From an uncultured Pseudomonadota bacterium (GTDB lineage Bacteria > Myxococcota_A > UBA796 > GCA-2862545), in the NCBI GenBank assembly GCA_903861005.1, contig CAIOSP010000073.1, positions 1 to 64,000 on the forward strand: a stretch of 64,000 nt of DNA, written 5' to 3'. Below are positions 8,884-17,378 of this stretch, in pieces; position 1 is the first letter of the stretch, and each line of letters begins with the position of its first letter. A model generated the notes under the pieces. The model was not told the DNA's origin. It did no database searches and saw only the letters and a program-made list of their open reading frames with translations. Position numbers and translations under genes: made by a program.

Positions 8884-9978
8884 TCAGCCGCCAGCCTCGA
8901 AGGCGAACGCGTCCCACAGCGCCGGCCTCGCCAGCCGAAAGACCCCGGTGATCGCCGGATTTTCGATCATGCGCGTCCACGGAATGATCACCTGCGAAGC
9001 GGCGTTTGCGTCGATCGGACCGTCGCCTGGAGCCGCGGTTCGTATGACCGCGGTCTGCACCAGGAACGCGCCGAGGCCGTCCGCGACCGAGCCGACCGAC
9101 GCCCAGCTCTTCGCGAGCACGAACGAGCGCAGCAGGCCGAGCAGGTAGCGCCGGCCGTCGTCGGTGAGCGGGCGAGGGGAGCCGTGGTGGGCCTGCGCCC
9201 GCTCCAGCAGCGCGTGGGCCGTCTGGGCGAACGCGACGCGGTGGGGTTCGGCGCTCGGGTCCGGATCCAACGCCGCGCGCCCCATGAGCCTGCGGAGGGC
9301 CTCCACAACCGCACCCGTCGCCAGACGCGCCCGCCGCGCGTCGACGTCTCTCAGGGGCCTCTGGGCGAGCGTGAACAGCACGGCGCGCAGTCGGGCGACC
9401 GCGACCTCGGGCTCCAGGCTCGAATCGTCCAAGAGGGCGAGCAGGCGCGCCTCGTGCGGCATCCAGTCGGGCAGGGCGAGCCCGACGTCGGGGAGGATCG
9501 CCACGGTCTCCGGTGCGAAGCGTCGACGCGCGTAGGCGCGGGGCAGGGCGTCAACGGTCGCAGCCTGCTCCGCGACTGCGGTGCCGGTGTCCACGCCGCG
9601 GTGCAGCGACGAACACGACGCGCGCACGACCACGGCAGTTCCGGAGGGGTCGTCAAGCACGTGGAACGGGTACTCGCGGCAGAAACCCGGCTTGGCGGCG
9701 GCGCCGTACAGCCCGTGGATCGCGCACAGGTTGTCGGGCCGAAGGAAGACGCACGCGCCGTCTCGGTACGCGAGGAACAAGCCGTCGCCACCGTCCGGGC
9801 CTCGGCGGGTGGTGAACCAGGGCGCGGCGGCCGCCGGCGCCCACGCCGCGGCGACGTCGCGCTCGACGAGGGCCTGGATGATGCCCGGCTCCACCGGGCC
9901 CAGCTCGTAGCCGCGACAGCAGTCGCCGCAGCCGTGGCAGTCCCAGCGGGCGTCGGTGGTGGTGCGGAGGGTCGGCAT
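8884..9978 (-). CDS. YkgJ-family Cys-cluster (putative metal-binding) protein
   Basis: The 364-residue protein begins with a YkgJ/Fli-type cysteine cluster (zinc- or iron-chelating domain, family CxxCxxCC). CHGCGDCCRGYELG lies at about 14-27, then CAIHG with KPGFCREYPF near 110-125. The remaining 240 residues are helical and not recognised. Family members are thought to bind Zn or an Fe-S cluster, and some act in protein demethylation or modification, but no reaction can be assigned. The start is uncertain: ATG at 9978 puts the cluster close to the N-terminus as usual, while an ATG at 10008 adds ten residues; neither has a clear ribosome site. It is divergent from the next gene. Confidence 0.8.
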   Translation of the reverse strand: MPTLRTTTDARWDCHGCGDCCRGYELGPVEPGIIQALVERDVAAAWAPAAAAPWFTTRRGPDGGDGLFLAYRDGACVFLRPDNLCAIHGLYGAAAKPGFCREYPFHVLDDPSGTAVVVRASCSSLHRGVDTGTAVAEQAATVDALPRAYARRRFAPETVAILPDVGLALPDWMPHEARLLALLDDSSLEPEVAVARLRAVLFTLAQRPLRDVDARRARLATGAVVEALRRLMGRAALDPDPSAEPHRVAFAQTAHALLERAQAHHGSPRPLTDDGRRYLLGLLRSFVLAKSWASVGSVADGLGAFLVQTAVIRTAAPGDGPIDANAASQVIIPWTRMIENPAITGVFRLARPALWDAFAFEAGG

Positions 9979-10125
9979 GGGGGAGGGGTAGCCTTGGTTC
10001 GGCTCCATGCCTACCGCGAGCGGAAGCAGAAACCGCCATGTGTCGTTCGGTTGCGCCCGCGGGGTGGGCGTGCGACGGGCCGGAGACTGCGCAGCTGGGA
10101 CCCCACACACTCCGCGAGGACCGCC

Positions 10126-10533
10126 ATGGCCACGTTCGACCACAGCAAGGACAACCCGCTCCCGCTCAAGACGCCTCCGGGCACGTCTGAGTACACGATG
10201 CACGCGGACGTGAAGGACGGCGTCGCGGTGATCGTGTGCACGGTGGGCAAGACGGTGCTGCTCTACGACGCGCGCTGCATCACCGACCTGCACGCCATGC
10301 TCAAGGCGGCGGGTGACTGGGTGGAGCTGGGCGGCGCGGACGAGCAGAAGCCCGCCAAGGACGGCACGGTCGAAGCGTGGGGTCGGTCCGAGTCCAACCC
10401 GATCGGCGGCTGGTACGGCCTCAAGAAGGGCCTGCGCGGTCGGTTCGGCGTTTACGTCCCGCCGCTGATGGAGGCGCTGGGCTTGGTCGAGCTGGAGCAC
10501 AACGCGAAGGGCAACCGCGTCCGCGCGATCTGA
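10126..10533 (+). CDS. Conserved small protein of unknown function
   Basis: This 135-residue protein is not recognised. It is soluble with no signal peptide. The C-terminal third (NPIGGWYGLKKGLRGRFGVYVPPLMEALGLVELEHN) looks like a small helical or winged-helix module that could bind nucleic acid. The ATG at 10126 follows GCGAGGACCGCC, a modest ribosome site. The coding quality matches its neighbours, and the reading frame is well kept to the stop, so it is a real gene. It runs against the GH8 pseudogene and is divergent from the YkgJ-type gene. Confidence 0.72.
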   Translation: MATFDHSKDNPLPLKTPPGTSEYTMHADVKDGVAVIVCTVGKTVLLYDARCITDLHAMLKAAGDWVELGGADEQKPAKDGTVEAWGRSESNPIGGWYGLKKGLRGRFGVYVPPLMEALGLVELEHNAKGNRVRAI

Positions 10534-10557
10534 GCGAACGCGCACCGGGAGCGGCGC

Positions 10558-11884
10558 TCAGGGCGTCCAGGCGTTGCCGGACACGACCAGCAGGCACTGC
10601 AACGTGACGCTGTCCTCGTAGTAGCCCTCGAGCGTGTCGACGACGCGGCCGTAGACCGCGTTCAACCAAGCCTGCTGCGTGGGGTCGGTGAGCGCCGCGA
10701 CCGCGAACGGGGCTGCGAAGAAGGCGGTCCAGGCTAGGCGCGGCGTGACGGGGGCGCCGGACAGGTCGTAGCCTGGGTCGATCTCCAAAGGGTCGCCGAG
10801 CGTGGCGTCGTCGATCCATGAGGACATCGCGGTGACGGCGGCCAATGCGCGCGGATCTTCGCTCACCAGCGCGTCGAAGCCCAGGCGCCAGGGCACGCGC
10901 CCCGCATTGTAGCCGTACTGCCCGTCGGTCACGTCCTCGAGCAGGTCTGGGGCGGTGGGCTTGGGGTCAGCCTGTGTGCCGACGATGAAGTCAGGGAGCA
11001 AGCCGGTGCTCGGCGCGAAGTCGCGCTGCATCACGTTGGCGAGGTCGAGCGTCGCGTCGGCGACATCAAGCCAGGCGTCGTCGCCCGTGCCGGCGGCGAA
11101 CGCGCGAAAGTGCTCCGGCATCCAGTCCGACGAGCGTGTCGACCACTGGTCGAAGTCGACGCGAGCCGGATCGACCCAGTCGCCGAGCATGGGCAGATGG
11201 CTGTCGGGGCCGACCTCGGAGCGCAGGATGCCATCGAGCAGGTCGAGGGCCTTGGCGTGGTAGTCGACCGCGCCGCGCGAGCCCCACTGCGCGTCGGCGA
11301 GCAGAAGGCCGTAGGCCAGGTCGGCGTCGCCATCCAAGGCGCTGTCGTCGTCGTCGGGCGACGGCGCCTCATCCGCGGGGACCTTCCAGTCCATCAGGCG
11401 CGCGTCGATGTGGCTGCGGTGGTCGTCAAAGTAGGCGAGCAGCCCGTCGACGATCGACTGCGCGTGCGGGTCGTGGCCGGCCATGAGCGTGACGATCACC
11501 ACGCCGTAGCCCTGGCCCTCGCTGACCGTCGGCGCGCCGGGCCGGTCGGACATGCGCACGCGCAAACGCGCGGTGCCGTCGCCGCGCGCGGGCGCATCGG
11601 CCAGGTCAGCGGTCGTAGGCGTCGCGCACGGCCTGATCGAGCGCGCCCTGCGAGCCGGACACGCGCAGCGCGGCGCCCGGGTAGGTCAGATGCTGCGGAA
11701 AGGGACGGTAGGGGCCCGGCTCCAAGACGACGTCGGTGTCGGCGGGCACGTCCGTGTCGACCACGACGTCGGTGTCCGGCGACGCGACCGGATCGGTCTC
11801 GGACGTGTCGTCGCGATCCCGCGGGGCGCACGCCGCCACGAGCACCAGCAGCGCCGCGGCGCCAAGCCGACCGAAGCGGCTCAC
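10558..11884 (-). pseudogene. GH8 glycoside hydrolase lipoprotein, broken by a frameshift
   Basis: Two reading frames together make one glycoside hydrolase family 8 lipoprotein. The first (GTG at 11884, with GGAG upstream) gives a lipobox LVLVAAC, an Asp-Thr linker and the GH8 entry segment FPQHLTYPGAALRVSGSQ, then stops at TGA 11608-11606. The second frame, open through 11565 to 10558, carries the catalytic region: SEGQGYG with the general-acid Glu, LDGDADLAYGLLLADAQWG, SDWMPEHFRAF and YNAGRVPWRLGFD with the base Asp. A net +1 shift near 11605-11615 joins them at the length expected for the family. GH8 enzymes cut cellulose, chitosan or similar beta-1,4 glucans. Either the gene is recently dead or a base is wrong in the assembly. 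Confidence 0.8.
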
Positions 11885-11919
11885 CGTTCGCTCCGTCGCG
11901 CGACGCGGCCCCAAGCCGC

Positions 11920-13224
11920 TCACCGCTTGGTGCGCCGCGCGCGCGCGATGCGATCGTCGACCATGTCGCGGAAGGCGTCGCTGATGCGGTGCAGGCTAGG
12001 CAGTAGGTACGGGAAGTTCTTGCCGTGGTCGAAGCTGTGGCGCATCGACGGGTTGAGCTCGTAGACCAGAACGCGGCCGTCATCGAGCACCGTGAAGTCC
12101 ATGCCGAAGAATTCGAGCTCGGTGCGACGCGCGATCTCCTTGAGCGCGGCGGTGGCGCGCGGGCCGAGCACACCCTCGGCGTCCTGCACGAAGCGCGCCT
12201 CCTGCTCCATCATCCACGGCGTCGACTTCATCACGGTCATGCGGTTGCTGCCGTGCACGTTCCAGATGTCGTCCACGTGCGAGACCACCGGGTACATGCG
12301 GCCGTCGATGAAGAACACGCGCTTCTTGTTGAACCATTTTCCGTCGATGCGGTGGTCGAAGAACTCGATGGCGTAGAACGACGCCGAGGCCTGCTGCGCG
12401 CGGAACCAGTCGAGCGCGTCGTCCATGTTCTCGACGAGGCCCACGGTGCGGCCGGTCTGCGTGCCGGTGGCGCGCAGGATCACCGGCCAGGTCAGGTCGA
12501 GCGCGCGCAGCTGCGCGACCAGGCCCTCGTCGCCAGACGCGTCGCGATCCAGGCGCTCGGTGCGCGGGAACACGACGTCGGCGATGTCGCCCAGACGGCG
12601 GTGGTTGGCGTCGCGGGTGGTGTCCATCACGCCTCGCGGACGGTTGATCACCGGCACGTTCGGGTGCTGCGCGAGGAACGCGTCCAGGCGGCGCAGCGCG
12701 TCCCCTTCGAGGTCGACGTCGCTGATGCGGTTGAGGACGATGTGCGAGCCCTGCAGCGGCGAGCGCGTGAACGAGGTCTCGTCCACGAGGGTCCACGTGT
12801 TGCGGTCGTAGGTGCTCCAGTCGAGCAGGTACGTGGTGAGGAAGCGCGCGCCGCGGGCCTTCACCATAGCCGTGCCGTCGGGGTTCTGGCCGATCATCCA
12901 CGTGGAGCCGTCGCAGCCCTCGACCGCACAGATGGCGCCGCGCGACGGGGCCACCGCCGCGGACTGACGCTGGAGCGGGTAGCGACGGAAGAACTCGCGT
13001 GCGTGCGCCTTGCCCTCGGCGGCGCGGCCGAGCTGGTGCAGCAGCGCGGCGATCGCGCGGGCGGCCTCGGCGTCGTGCGGGACGCGGCCCGCGAAGTCCT
13101 GCCACATCGTCCGCGCGGACGCCCAGCGGCCCTGCTCAAGCTCCACGCGGGCGGCGCGGCGCGCGGTGTCGAGGTCACGGGTGGCGGCGGCGGGCTTGGT
13201 CGGCTTGGACATGGTGGTGCTCAC
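11920..13224 (-). CDS. ATP-grasp (RimK-like) protein with helical N-terminal domain
   Basis: The 434-residue product has an N-terminal TPR-like helical region (about 10-75). A C-terminal ATP-grasp fold follows: PVILRATGTQTGRTVGLVENMDD is the nucleotide-binding loop, EFFDHRIDGKWFNKKRVFFIDGRMYP a central strand, and EFFGMDFTVLDDGRVLVYELNPSMRHSF the metal-binding end (shown in pieces here). ATP-grasp enzymes ligate a carboxyl to an amine through an acyl-phosphate; the substrate is unknown. I prefer the GTG at 13224, five bases after GGGGA, to the ATG at 13212. It ends 35 bases before the GH8 lipoprotein start and follows another lipoprotein gene on the same strand. Confidence 0.74.
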   Translation of the reverse strand: MSTTMSKPTKPAAATRDLDTARRAARVELEQGRWASARTMWQDFAGRVPHDAEAARAIAALLHQLGRAAEGKAHAREFFRRYPLQRQSAAVAPSRGAICAVEGCDGSTWMIGQNPDGTAMVKARGARFLTTYLLDWSTYDRNTWTLVDETSFTRSPLQGSHIVLNRISDVDLEGDALRRLDAFLAQHPNVPVINRPRGVMDTTRDANHRRLGDIADVVFPRTERLDRDASGDEGLVAQLRALDLTWPVILRATGTQTGRTVGLVENMDDALDWFRAQQASASFYAIEFFDHRIDGKWFNKKRVFFIDGRMYPVVSHVDDIWNVHGSNRMTVMKSTPWMMEQEARFVQDAEGVLGPRATAALKEIARRTELEFFGMDFTVLDDGRVLVYELNPSMRHSFDHGKNFPYLLPSLHRISDAFRDMVDDRIARARRTKR

Positions 13225-13292
13225 GGTTGTCCCCAGTTGTTTGGGGGCAATCGGTACGCGCGCGCGCCACTTGAGCGCGCGGCGCGACGGGT

Positions 13293-14510
13293 TCAGGGCA
13301 TGAAGTCGCGGACCACGTGCACACGGGCCGATACGCCGGCCCGGTGCTCGGTGTAGTAGAGCAGCGCGTGGCCATCGAGTACGAGCACCTCGGGGTCGCC
13401 GCGCGCTGCGGTACCGCGCGTGACCTGGATGATCTGCGAGCCGTCGATCGACGCGACGTAGACCTGCGACGGGATGGAGCGCGACGCGCCGGGCACGGCG
13501 ACGAACGACACCCAGACCTGGCCCTCGTAGACGAAGGGCTCCAGGCTGGTATGGGCGTAGGGGCCGCCGCCGAGCGTGTCCTCCACGCCGAACGTGACCT
13601 GCCGCGTCCAGCCGTCCGCGCCCTCGCGGTACACGGCGATGCGCGTGGGGACGAGGTCGTTGATCTGGGGCGGGACGGTGTCGCTGACGTCGACGGTGAG
13701 CAGGCGGCCGCCCGCGGGGTCCTCGCTGATGAATGGGTCGGACTTGTAGCCCTCGTCGGTCGTCAGCATCGTCGTCTGCTTGGTGTGGATGTCGTAGCGG
13801 GCCACCTGGGCGAAGCCGGCGTCGTCCGCGATGAGCACGCCGATCGCGTCCTCGCCGGGGATCCAGCGCGGCGTCGGGTCGGCGGAGGTGGCGCCGGTGA
13901 ACGGGTGGTCGACGGTGTCGTCGATCCACCGCCACGCGAAGTCGAGGTCGGCCAGCTCGCCGCGGAAGAAGAGCATCGCCGCGCGGTCCCCGGCCGGGTG
14001 CAGCTGCGGGATCACGCCGCTGCGGTGGACCTGATCTCCGCCAGTCAGGAGCGACGCGATACCCGACCCGCGGGCCCAGCGCGCGACTTGGTTGAATCCG
14101 TCGGCGTCGGCCATCGTGAAGAAGATGGAGTCGCCGGAGTCGCCCCACTCGGGGCCGTTGTAGGTGGGCGGCGCGGTGGCCGACCCGGACATTGACGCCG
14201 CGTTGCCGAGCTTCAGGCCACGCCCATCGCCCGGCAGCCATTGGCCCGACTCAGGAACGACCGTCGCCGCCCAAGCCTTGCTGGTGTTGGGGTCCTGCCA
14301 GACGACCATCTTGAGGTCCGCGAAGAACTCGGGATCGATGGCGTCGTTGCCGAGCGCCACGCCCGCGTCGAACGGCCCGTTGGCGTCCGTGTCGGCCGCG
14401 TCCGTGTCGAGCGGGTCGGTGTCGGCCGTGGTGTCCACGTCGGTGTCCGTCGCGCCGTCGCCGTGCGCGCAACCCACCGCCAGGACCACGCTCGCCCACC
14501 AAGCCCGCAT
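13293..14510 (-). CDS. Lipoprotein with TolB-like beta-propeller repeats
   Basis: The 405-residue protein opens with a lipoprotein signal (VVLAVGC, cysteine at about 14). A linker of repeated Asp-Thr pairs follows (DTDVDTTADTDPLDTD). The rest shows PD40/TolB-like propeller blades with the pattern WGDSGDSIFFTMADADGFNQVARW and repeated 'D-gly-F-xQVARY' elements. The ATG at 14510 has GGAGG seven bases upstream. TolB-like propellers bind proteins or peptides; the partner is unknown. The Asp-Thr linker recurs in several lipoproteins of this window. It lies upstream of the ATP-grasp gene on the same strand, with a gap of about 70 bases. Confidence 0.75.
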   Translation of the reverse strand: MRAWWASVVLAVGCAHGDGATDTDVDTTADTDPLDTDAADTDANGPFDAGVALGNDAIDPEFFADLKMVVWQDPNTSKAWAATVVPESGQWLPGDGRGLKLGNAASMSGSATAPPTYNGPEWGDSGDSIFFTMADADGFNQVARWARGSGIASLLTGGDQVHRSGVIPQLHPAGDRAAMLFFRGELADLDFAWRWIDDTVDHPFTGATSADPTPRWIPGEDAIGVLIADDAGFAQVARYDIHTKQTTMLTTDEGYKSDPFISEDPAGGRLLTVDVSDTVPPQINDLVPTRIAVYREGADGWTRQVTFGVEDTLGGGPYAHTSLEPFVYEGQVWVSFVAVPGASRSIPSQVYVASIDGSQIIQVTRGTAARGDPEVLVLDGHALLYYTEHRAGVSARVHVVRDFMP

Positions 14511-14592
14511 CCGACACCCTCCGCGGCCGCAGCGTAGCCGACGCAAGCGCCACACGCGCGTCGCGGGGTAGGACGCGCGGGTGGAGGTCCGG

Positions 14593-15234
14593 GTGCAGCG
14601 CACAAGGCACGTGATCGGCATCGCCGGGGCGAGCGGATCGGGGAAGACGTCGCTGGCGCGCGCCCTGGTGGCGGCGCTGGGTCCGGAGCGCAGCACGCCG
14701 CTGTCGCACGACGACTACTACCGGCCGCTCACGCCCGCCCAGCGGGCCGCCGTGCACCAGCACGACTTCGACGCGCCGGACGCGCTCGACAACGCGCTGC
14801 TCGCCGCCCACCTGGACGCGCTGCGGCGCGGACTGGACGTGGACGTGCCCGTGTACGCGTTCGACGTGCACGACCGCGTGGGCGCCCGCCCTGTGGCCGC
14901 GCGGGACGTGATCGTGGTCGACGGCATCTTGCTGCTGGCCGTGCCCGAGCTGCGCGCCGTGCTCGACTTGGCGGTGTTCGTGGAGACGCCGCTGGAGCTG
15001 TGCCTGGCCCGCCGCGCGGAGCGCGACGTGGCGGAGCGCGGCCGCACCGTGGAGGGCGTGCACGCCCAGTGGGCGGCGACGGTCGCGCCCGCGTGGGAGC
15101 GCCACGTCGCGCCGTCGCGCGCGCACGCCGACGTGCTCGTCGACGGGACGCAGCCGCTCGATGGCGCCGTGGAGGTCTTGATCGCGAGGCTGACCCAGCC
15201 GGGCGCGGGGGCCCCAGCGCGCGGGCCGCGGTAG
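14593..15234 (+). CDS. udk: Uridine kinase
   Basis: The 213-residue protein is a uridine/cytidine kinase of the P-loop phosphoribulokinase superfamily. It has Walker A GASGSGKTS (near 12-20), the substrate motif SHDDYYRPL and the HDFDAPDALD element equivalent to the family's 'D(H)PDAFD'. It also has VPVYAFDVHDR and a lid region with RRAERDVAERGRT, which supplies the phosphate-binding arginines. It phosphorylates uridine and cytidine in pyrimidine salvage. I prefer the GTG at 14593, which has GGAGG five bases upstream, to the GTG at 14581. The N- and C-termini are short compared with E. coli Udk but complete. Confidence 0.8.
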   Translation: MQRTRHVIGIAGASGSGKTSLARALVAALGPERSTPLSHDDYYRPLTPAQRAAVHQHDFDAPDALDNALLAAHLDALRRGLDVDVPVYAFDVHDRVGARPVAARDVIVVDGILLLAVPELRAVLDLAVFVETPLELCLARRAERDVAERGRTVEGVHAQWAATVAPAWERHVAPSRAHADVLVDGTQPLDGAVEVLIARLTQPGAGAPARGPR

Positions 15235-15277
15235 ACTTCAGGGCTGGACGTCCACGCACGCCCCGACGGAGCACACC

Positions 15278-15598
15278 ATGGTTGAACCCGGCGCACCCGG
15301 TCAGGTCCCCAAGGAGAAGGGCAAGCCCAAGGAGCAGGGCGTGCCGCGCGCCAAGGGCGTCCCGCCCGGCAAGGGCATCCCGCCAGAGCAGGGCGTGCCG
15401 CGCGGCTCGGCGTCGATGCCGGTGGCAGGCGCGCACCGCGTGAAGGGCGCGCCGGGTCAGGTCGACCGCGGCGAGTCCGGTCAGCTCGACAAGCTGGCGG
15501 AGAACCCCTGGGCGCCCACGCCCGACACGGTGTTCATCGAGGAGGTCGATAAGCTGGTCCCGGCCAGCCGTCCGCCCCCCGCTGAGCCCAAGAAGTAG
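15278..15598 (+). CDS. Small low-complexity Lys/Gly/Pro-rich protein
   Basis: This 106-residue protein is basic and disordered in its first half. A short motif of about six or seven residues is repeated there: GKPKEQG, GVPRAKG, GVPPGKG, GIPPEQG, GVPRG. The second half ends in a more ordinary acidic and Pro-rich tail. GGAG lies six bases before the ATG. There is no signal peptide or membrane segment. Such proteins can act as flexible nucleic-acid or surface binders, but no function is claimed. It lies 43 bases after udk on the same strand and ends three bases from the convergent gene. Confidence 0.6.
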   Translation: MVEPGAPGQVPKEKGKPKEQGVPRAKGVPPGKGIPPEQGVPRGSASMPVAGAHRVKGAPGQVDRGESGQLDKLAENPWAPTPDTVFIEEVDKLVPASRPPPAEPKK

Positions 15599-15601
15599 CG
15601 G

Positions 15602-16174
15602 CTACGGGTCGGCCTCGTTGAGCAGGTCGTGGAGCCACTCGGCGCTATCCTCGTCCAAGCCCAGGTCCTCGCAGAGCGAGTCGACGTCGTCTGCGAGCGT
15701 GCCGGCCTCCAAGAAGGTCTGGTCCTCGGCCACGCGCACCGGGCGCGTCAGCCAGGGCCAGTTGGCCTCCAGGTGCGTGCGCTGCACCTCGTCGAGGGTG
15801 AACAGCTCGACGGTGTCCTCGGCAGGCACGCGGTGGCGCGAGCCGCGCAGGAACTCAAAGAGCGAGACGTCCGGATCGGCGGGGCAGGACGACGTCGTCT
15901 GATCCGGGCCGGACCAGACGAGCCCGACGACACGGCAGCCGGCGGGCAGCTTTCGGGTCGCACGCAGTTCGACAGTCAGATCGACCGGCCCGGACAGCGC
16001 GCCGGACACCGGCACGAGCACCTGCGGGCAGACTTCGTCGCCGTCGACGTCGACCACGTGGAGCGCCGCACCGTCCACCGTGGCCGGGAGATCCCCGCTC
16101 GGCACCAGCCGAAGCGCCACGATCACCCGATCGTCACGGCGCTCGTGGATCCGAAGTTCAAGCTCGACATCCAT
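15602..16174 (-). CDS. Acidic protein of unknown function
   Basis: The 190-residue product is not recognised. It is strongly acidic with no signal peptide. The first half looks like a small beta-sandwich (alternating strands with VIVALRLVPSGDLPATVDG), the second half is helical and ends in a very acidic tail (DDVDSLCEDLGLDEDSAEWL). I start at the ATG at 16174, with AAGGG upstream, because the longer frame adds an unlikely N-terminus. It is divergent from the peptidase gene, with 142 bases between the starts. Confidence 0.65.
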   Translation of the reverse strand: MDVELELRIHERRDDRVIVALRLVPSGDLPATVDGAALHVVDVDGDEVCPQVLVPVSGALSGPVDLTVELRATRKLPAGCRVVGLVWSGPDQTTSSCPADPDVSLFEFLRGSRHRVPAEDTVELFTLDEVQRTHLEANWPWLTRPVRVAEDQTFLEAGTLADDVDSLCEDLGLDEDSAEWLHDLLNEADP

Positions 16175-16316
16175 GTTCGAAGCACCCTTCGCGACAAGGC
16201 TAGGCACGGCGTCTCCGGCGGCAAGCGCCCGCGGTGCACGACGGTTGGTGACGGGTCAGGCCCTTGCCGATCGGCTGTTCCGCGCCCACGATCCACCCAC
16301 GGATGGCGGAGGATCC

Positions 16317-17354
16317 ATGCTGGGGAGATTGCTGGCGGTGTGCGCGGCGGCGTGGCTGACCTTCGCGGGGACAGCCTACGCCGAGCCTTCGTTCTCGAAC
16401 CCGCCGCCGGTGAGGTCGGACGTGGCGTGGCGACCCGCCGCGCTGCCCGCGGGCTGGGTGGAGTTGCCGGGTGCGGCGTTCACGGTGGTCGGGTCGCAGG
16501 ACGACATAGCCGTGATGCGCGACGTGTCGGACCACGGCGACGCCACGCTCACCAAGCTGGCGGGGTCGCTGGGCGTGCCGATCGGCGGCGAGGTGCGGGT
16601 CTACCTGACCGAGGACAACGACCAGTTCCGCTCGATGCAGCCCGAGGTGCCGCCCCGTTGGGCCGACGCCACCGCCTACCCGGGCCTCGGCGCGATCTTC
16701 CTGCGCGCGCCCTCTGCGCGCGGCGCAGACCCCAAGCCCCTCACCCAGGTCCTGGACCACGAGCTGATCCACATCCTGCTCGGACGCGCCTTCGCCCCCA
16801 CCGAGGTGCCGCACTGGCTGCAGGAGGGCGTGGCGCAGGTCTACTCGGGCGAGGCCGGGCCGGAGGTCACGCAGGCGTTGAGCCGCGGTCTGCGCAGCGG
16901 CGGCGCGTTCAACCTAGCCGACCTGGAGGGCGGGTTCCCCGAGGACCCGATGCGCGCGCAGCTGGCCTACGCCCAGTCCGCGGACTTCGTGCGTTGGATG
17001 CGCTTCAAGTTCGGCGATCAGGCGATCCCCAAGCTGGTGGAGTCCACGCGCAGCGGGCTGTCGCTGAGCGACGCGGTCCACCACGTCACCGGCGAGACGC
17101 TGACCGTGATCGACGCCGAGTGGAAGTCGCGCCTGCTGTCGTCCACGCCGGTGTGGCTGGCGCCCGAGAACCTCGACGAGGCCTTGTTCGCCGCGTCGGG
17201 TGTGGCCTTCCTGTGGGTCGGCTCCCGGCGCTGGCGCACCAAGACCAAGCGGATCGGCGGCTGGCGTGACCACGACGTCGCGCTGGGTCGCTTGGCCCGC
17301 GAGGTGTTGATCCAGCGGCACGGCGGTGGTGCGCGCGCCGGGCTGCACGGCTAG
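16317..17354 (+). CDS. Secreted gluzincin metallopeptidase (peptidase MA-like)
   Basis: The 345-residue protein has a signal peptide (1-22, ending TAYA). It then carries the zinc protease signature of the peptidase MA-like/gluzincin family: HELIH at 148-152 and a second glutamate in WLQEGVAQ (Glu170). This pattern is common in secreted proteases of Myxococcota. A hydrophobic segment near 300 (AASGVAFLWVG) could anchor the C-terminus in the membrane, followed by a basic tail. GGAGG lies just before the ATG at 16317. The gene is followed after 24 bases by a membrane glycosyltransferase and the two may share a transcript. The substrate is unknown. Confidence 0.8.
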   Translation: MLGRLLAVCAAAWLTFAGTAYAEPSFSNPPPVRSDVAWRPAALPAGWVELPGAAFTVVGSQDDIAVMRDVSDHGDATLTKLAGSLGVPIGGEVRVYLTEDNDQFRSMQPEVPPRWADATAYPGLGAIFLRAPSARGADPKPLTQVLDHELIHILLGRAFAPTEVPHWLQEGVAQVYSGEAGPEVTQALSRGLRSGGAFNLADLEGGFPEDPMRAQLAYAQSADFVRWMRFKFGDQAIPKLVESTRSGLSLSDAVHHVTGETLTVIDAEWKSRLLSSTPVWLAPENLDEALFAASGVAFLWVGSRRWRTKTKRIGGWRDHDVALGRLAREVLIQRHGGGARAGLHG

Positions 17355-17378
17355 TCGCCCGCGTCGCTCGGACGCCCG

